A stretch of DNA of 35,899 nt, taken from positions 1-35,899 of the forward strand of contig NZ_DBDF01000017.1 in the NCBI RefSeq assembly GCF_002293435.1, given 5' to 3'. Of the stretch, positions 33,157 to 35,899 are shown in pieces. Made by a program: the position numbers and the translations under genes. Position 1 is the first letter of the stretch. Every line of letters starts with the position of its first letter. The notes under the pieces are model-generated. The model saw nothing but the letters and a program-made list of their open reading frames with translations, had not been told where the DNA came from and did no database searches. This stretch comes from Bacteroides sp. UBA939 (lineage in GTDB: Bacteria; Bacteroidota; Bacteroidia; Bacteroidales; Bacteroidaceae).

Positions 33157-33185
33157 TTGTTAATCTCCATTTCTGCCTACATTTG
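33157..33185 (+). promoter_or_regulatory. promoter of the GH3 gene
   Basis: TTG at 33157-33159 and TACATTTG at 33178-33185 are 18 bp apart, ending 61 bp before the ATG at 33247. This gives GH3 its own transcription unit. Confidence 0.55.
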
Positions 33186-33246
33186 TAAATGTTATCTGCC
33201 TTAGTAAGGTCAGACTCCATTAATAATTATCAAAAACACTCATATC

Positions 33247-35841
33247 ATGAAAAAGAAACTTCAATTGTTTGTCGGAACCGGATGTCTTTATCTGTTCCTG
33301 TTCTCATTTTTCTCGTGTTCACAACCTCCCTACAAGAATCCGGAGCTAAGCCCGGAAGTACGCGCCATTGATCTTGTAAGCCGCCTCACTCTGGAAGAAA
33401 AGGCGGCATTGATGCAAAACACTTCCCCGGCCATCCCCCGATTGGGCATTAAGGAGTACGACTGGTGGAACGAAGCGCTGCACGGAGTAGGACGGGCAGG
33501 ACTCGCCACTGTATTTCCGCAAGCTATCGGTATGGGAGCTTCCTTCGACAACAAATTGCTCCTTGACGTATTCACGGCCGTATCCGATGAAGCGCGCGCC
33601 AAAACCACAGAGTTCAGTAAGGCGGGCGGCCTGAAACGCTACCAGGGGCTTACTATGTGGACTCCCAATATCAACATCTTCCGCGATCCGCGCTGGGGCC
33701 GGGGACAGGAAACTTACGGTGAAGACCCTTACTTGACCGGACAAATGGGAATAGCAGTCGTAAACGGCCTGCAAGGCACCGGAGATGAGAAATACGATAA
33801 GATGCATGCTTGTGCCAAACACTTTGCCGTACACTCAGGTCCGGAATGGAACCGTCACAGCTTCGACGCAGAGAACGTTGACCCGCGCGATTTATGGGAA
33901 ACTTACCTGCCTGCTTTCAAAGATTTGGTTCAAAAAGCCGGCGTGAAAGAAGTAATGTGCGCCTACAACCGTTTTGAAGGCGAACCTTGCTGTGGAAGCA
34001 ATCGTCTGCTGGTACAGATACTCCGTGATGAATGGAATTATGACGGCATCATCGTATCCGATTGCGGTGCAATCAACGACTTCTTCAACAAAGGCGCCCA
34101 CGAAACAGACCCGGACAAGGAACATGCTTCCGCAAAAGCCGTACTGATGGGAACAGATGTAGAATGTGGAGGGAATTACACCTCACTGCCCGAAGCCGTA
34201 AAGCAAGGGCTGATTGACGAGAAGCAAATCGACATCTCTCTGATACGTCTGATGAAAGCGCGCTTTGAATTGGGCGAAATGGATAGTCCGGAACAAGTAT
34301 CCTGGACAAAGATACCTTACAGTGTAGTAAACAGCAAAGAACACCGCGAACTGGCATTACGCATGACCCAGGAAAGCCTTGTTCTGTTACAAAACAAACA
34401 GAATATATTGCCGCTGAACAAGAACCTGAAAGTAGCCCTCGTAGGTCCTAACGCCAATGACTCTGTAATGCAATGGGGTAACTACAACGGTTTCCCGGGA
34501 CATACGGCTACCCTACTGGAGGGTATTCGCGGATACTTGCCCGACGCACAAATCATCTACGAACCGGGCTGCGACCTGACTTCCGACGTCACTCTGCAAA
34601 GTGTATTCCCGCAATGTAGCATTGACGGCAAGCAGGGTTTCAGCGCCAAGTACTGGAACAATACAAAGCAGGAAGGCAATCCGGACGTTACAACTCAAAT
34701 TACCACACCGTTCCATTTCTCCACTACCGGCGCTACGGCTTTCGCAGCCGGCGTCAACCTGGTTGATTTCTCCGCAAGTTACGAAACCGTATTCCGTCCC
34801 GAAAAGGATGAAGACATTGCTTTCCATTTCCAAACGCATGGAATAAACAAGCTTTCCATTGACGGAGAAGAAGTTGCTTCCGGCAGGAATTTCAAGAATA
34901 AGGTCTATACTCTTTCGACAAAAACCGGGAAAGAATACCGTATAAGAATCGACTTCACGTTCCGCAATAGCGACGCTTCCCTCAACTTCGACATGGGACG
35001 GGAAGTACCTGTTGATTTAACGCAGGTTGTAAACAAGGTAAAAGACGCAGATGTCGTAGTATTTGCCGGAGGTATATCTCCTGCGATTGAAGGGGAAGAG
35101 ATGCCTGTCCAGATTCCGGGCTTCAGAGGTGGCGACCGCGACATTATCGAATTGCCGTCTATCCAAAGCCGTTTGCTCGCAGAATTGAAGAAGGCCGGCA
35201 AGAAGATTGTATTTGTCAATTTCTCCGGTTCAGCTATCGCCCTCACTCCTGAGACGAAGAACTGTGACGTTATTTTGCAGGCATGGTATCCGGGACAGGA
35301 AGGAGGAACGGCAATTGCTAATGTTCTTTTCGGAGATTATAATCCGGCGGGACGTCTTCCTGTTACTTTCTACAAAAGTACCGACCAACTACCCGGCTTC
35401 GAAGATTATTCCATGAAGGGACGCACGTACCGGTATATGACGGAAACACCGCTTTTCCCCTTTGGACACGGCTTGAGTTATACTACTTTTGAGTACAAAG
35501 ACGCTTCATTGAGCGCATCGGAAATCAAAGGAGACGAACTCGTAACGTTAGCTATTCCTGTCAGCAACACAGGTGAACGTAATGGTGAAGAAGTAGTGCA
35601 AGTATATGTGCGCCGTTTGGGAGACAAGGAAGGACCTTCACATACTCTGCGCGCCTTTAAGCGAGTAGCTATTGCCAAGGGAAGTACGAATATCGTTACT
35701 CTGTCGTTGAATAAAGAAAGCTTCGAATGGTTTGATACGGAAACCAACACGATGCGCCCGATAGAAGGCAGTTATGAGATTCTTTATGGCGGCACTTCGG
35801 ACGTGAAACAGTTGAAGGCGATACCTGTTAGTATCAGATAA
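33247..35841 (+). CDS. GH3 family exo-beta-glycosidase with PA14 domain (beta-xylosidase/beta-glucosidase)
   Basis: The 864-residue exported protein is probably a lipoprotein (FFSCSQ, Cys24). The GH3 N-terminal barrel includes DWWNEALHGVGRAG, RDPRWGRGQETYGEDP, the KH motif KHFAVHSGPEWNR (Lys191-His192) and the nucleophile Asp272 in IIVSDCGAIND. The alpha/beta sandwich is interrupted by a PA14 domain at about 458-585. AWYPGQEGGTAIANVLFGDYNPAGRLPVTFY follows in short blocks, then a C-terminal FN3-like domain (FPFGHGLSYTTF to the end). DWWNEALHGVGRAG is common in the beta-xylosidase-like GH3 group, but beta-glucosidases also occur. It is 14 kb from the PUL and has its own promoter. It could supply backbone exo-hydrolysis to the xyloglucan-type pathway, which is unproven. 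Confidence 0.93.
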   Translation: MKKKLQLFVGTGCLYLFLFSFFSCSQPPYKNPELSPEVRAIDLVSRLTLEEKAALMQNTSPAIPRLGIKEYDWWNEALHGVGRAGLATVFPQAIGMGASFDNKLLLDVFTAVSDEARAKTTEFSKAGGLKRYQGLTMWTPNINIFRDPRWGRGQETYGEDPYLTGQMGIAVVNGLQGTGDEKYDKMHACAKHFAVHSGPEWNRHSFDAENVDPRDLWETYLPAFKDLVQKAGVKEVMCAYNRFEGEPCCGSNRLLVQILRDEWNYDGIIVSDCGAINDFFNKGAHETDPDKEHASAKAVLMGTDVECGGNYTSLPEAVKQGLIDEKQIDISLIRLMKARFELGEMDSPEQVSWTKIPYSVVNSKEHRELALRMTQESLVLLQNKQNILPLNKNLKVALVGPNANDSVMQWGNYNGFPGHTATLLEGIRGYLPDAQIIYEPGCDLTSDVTLQSVFPQCSIDGKQGFSAKYWNNTKQEGNPDVTTQITTPFHFSTTGATAFAAGVNLVDFSASYETVFRPEKDEDIAFHFQTHGINKLSIDGEEVASGRNFKNKVYTLSTKTGKEYRIRIDFTFRNSDASLNFDMGREVPVDLTQVVNKVKDADVVVFAGGISPAIEGEEMPVQIPGFRGGDRDIIELPSIQSRLLAELKKAGKKIVFVNFSGSAIALTPETKNCDVILQAWYPGQEGGTAIANVLFGDYNPAGRLPVTFYKSTDQLPGFEDYSMKGRTYRYMTETPLFPFGHGLSYTTFEYKDASLSASEIKGDELVTLAIPVSNTGERNGEEVVQVYVRRLGDKEGPSHTLRAFKRVAIAKGSTNIVTLSLNKESFEWFDTETNTMRPIEGSYEILYGGTSDVKQLKAIPVSIR

Positions 35842-35899
35842 ATGAGAATTTAGCGGTGTAAATGATTAATAGTAGTATCTCTATTCTCCTCCTCCTGGG

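Overview
The window looks like chromosomal DNA of a gut Bacteroides species. The evidence is a complete SusC/SusD pair, a hybrid two-component regulator, several surface-type lipoproteins, promoter elements of the Bacteroides form (TTTG near -33 and TAnnTTTG near -7, most often TATCTTTG), and a lack of strong Shine-Dalgarno sequences. No tRNA, rRNA, insertion sequence, phage or CRISPR array was seen.

Layout. Bases 1-19219 are a polysaccharide utilization locus (PUL). On the minus strand an operon runs susC, susD, a SusE-position lipoprotein, an intercistronic hairpin, GH29 alpha-fucosidase, GH42 beta-galactosidase, a repeat element, and GH43. Divergently, a hybrid two-component system (HTCS) regulator is followed by a GH31 alpha-xylosidase with a PA14 insertion. 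Fucosidase, galactosidase, arabinofuranosidase-type and xylosidase activities together match the side chains of fucogalacto- or arabino-xyloglucan. No endo-glucanase is present, so the locus may serve oligosaccharides or depend on endo-enzymes elsewhere. The target glycan is an inference. A separate GH3 exo-glycosidase closes the window at 33.2-35.8 kb.

Bases 19220-23640 are accessory-like. They hold a PD-(D/E)XK/AAA ATPase gene, the decayed remains of a membrane-protein gene directly behind it, an orphan promoter with no clear gene, a small ABM-like monooxygenase and a hypothetical exported protein.

Bases 23641-27479 hold an ECF sigma factor translationally coupled to an anti-sigma/TonB-like membrane protein. 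Divergent from them is a lipoprotein with a von Willebrand A domain. Both flanking proteins carry a motif like the TonB box of SusC proteins.

Bases 27480-33124 hold a structured intergenic region, a GNAT acetyltransferase, a convergently overlapping protein with an Imm26-like segment, a coupled radical SAM/SPASM enzyme and lipoprotein (the rSAM/lipoprotein system), and a THUMP-like-domain methyltransferase.

The most striking unexplained structure is a set of four intergenic arrays at 1.7, 19.4, 22.2 and 27.7 kb. Each has units phased at exactly 22 bp. Three share the core CACTATACGACTG, or its exact reverse complement, behind a hairpin or hairpin-like segment. The fourth has the same 22-bp phasing with a different palindromic core.
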